Source of the DNA: Pseudomonadota bacterium
GTDB taxonomy: Bacteria > Pseudomonadota > Alphaproteobacteria > Acetobacterales > Acetobacteraceae
DNA length: 5,443 nucleotides
Direction: 5' to 3'
Assembly: GCA_021841985.1 (NCBI GenBank)
Contig: JAKCCP010000235.1
Coordinates: 1 to 5,443 of the forward strand
Shown here: positions 5,374 through 5,443 of the stretch, one piece after another
Layout: every line of letters begins with the position of its first letter
How positions within the stretch are numbered: position 1 is the first letter of the stretch
Translations under genes and position numbers: made by a program
The notes under the pieces: model-generated
What the model was told of the DNA's origin: nothing
Seen by the model: the letters and a program-made list of their open reading frames with translations, nothing else
Databases searched by the model: none

Positions 5374-5443
5374 ATGCTCAGCTTCAGCCGCCTCAAAATC
5401 ACGCTGATCCTCGGAATCTGCGTCCTCGGCGCGCTGAGATCGG
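5374..5443 (+). CDS. secD: Protein translocase subunit SecD, N-terminus (partial, runs off the right edge)
   Basis: Only the first 23 codons are present, beginning MLSFSRLKITLILGICVLGA. SecD is an inner-membrane subunit of the SecDF-YajC complex, which uses the proton gradient to help pull preproteins through SecYEG. The pattern of a short N-terminus with aromatic and basic residues (FSRLK) leading straight into a hydrophobic first membrane segment matches alphaproteobacterial SecD starts such as MLxFxRWKxxLILxVCLxG. The ATG at 5374 is the natural start for this N-terminus. yajC, which often precedes secD, is not immediately upstream; instead there is a 200-base intergenic region and a divergent gene. 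The call rests on a short stretch, so another single-pass membrane protein remains possible. Confidence 0.65.
   Translation, partial: MLSFSRLKITLILGICVLGALRS

Noticed and set aside
1..5443. Defence system, prophage, insertion sequence, CRISPR array or tRNA
   Set aside because: No transposase, integrase, nuclease or reverse transcriptase motifs, no spaced direct repeats and no tRNA-like fold were seen; nearly all the DNA is accounted for by metabolic and envelope genes.

Overview
This 5.4 kb window is very GC-rich, dense, ordinary bacterial chromosome. The gene set and protein style point to an alphaproteobacterium, most likely order Rhodospirillales and possibly Acetobacteraceae. That rests on a full-length LpxB (so Gram-negative lipid A), an alphaproteobacterial-style SecD N-terminus, alanine- and arginine-rich proteins, and two kinds of palindromic intergenic sequence that I recall from acetic-acid-bacteria relatives. 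The family assignment is inference.

Layout, left to right. (1) Bases 1-68, minus strand: the signal-peptide start of an exported protein that runs off the left edge. (2) Bases 84-274: a divergent intergenic region with a possible minus-strand promoter and the ribosome binding site of the next gene. (3) Bases 275-1467, plus strand: a TusA-family sulfur carrier and a histone-deacetylase-family amidohydrolase, overlapping as ATGA. (4) Bases 1468-1526: an AT-rich palindrome, probably a terminator or a dispersed repeat. (5) Bases 1527-4211, plus strand: a GNAT acetyltransferase, a nitrilase-superfamily amidase (ATGA overlap) and lpxB after a 19-base gap. (6) Bases 4164-5156, minus strand: a Gfo/Idh/MocA oxidoreductase whose 3' end overlaps the 3' end of lpxB by 48 bases. 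(7) Bases 5157-5373: a 217-base divergent intergenic region with a 14-base palindrome and a pair of GC-rich hairpins that are reverse complements of each other. (8) Bases 5374-5443, plus strand: the first 23 codons of secD.

How the genes relate. The plus-strand genes from tusA to lpxB form two tight groups separated by the AT-rich palindrome. The GNAT and nitrilase genes look like a split version of a known fused GNAT-nitrilase architecture. The LpxB neighbour is an oxidoreductase of the sort found beside lipid A genes in several bacteria. It is a candidate GnnA, the enzyme that oxidises UDP-GlcNAc at C3 so that an amine can be placed there for amide-linked lipid A chains. An acetyl-removing enzyme (HDAC family) and an acetyl-adding enzyme (GNAT) also sit side by side.

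I see no mobile element, CRISPR array, RNA gene or defence system. The points most worth following are the GnnA hypothesis, the split GNAT-nitrilase pair, the convergent lpxB overlap and the intergenic palindromes.
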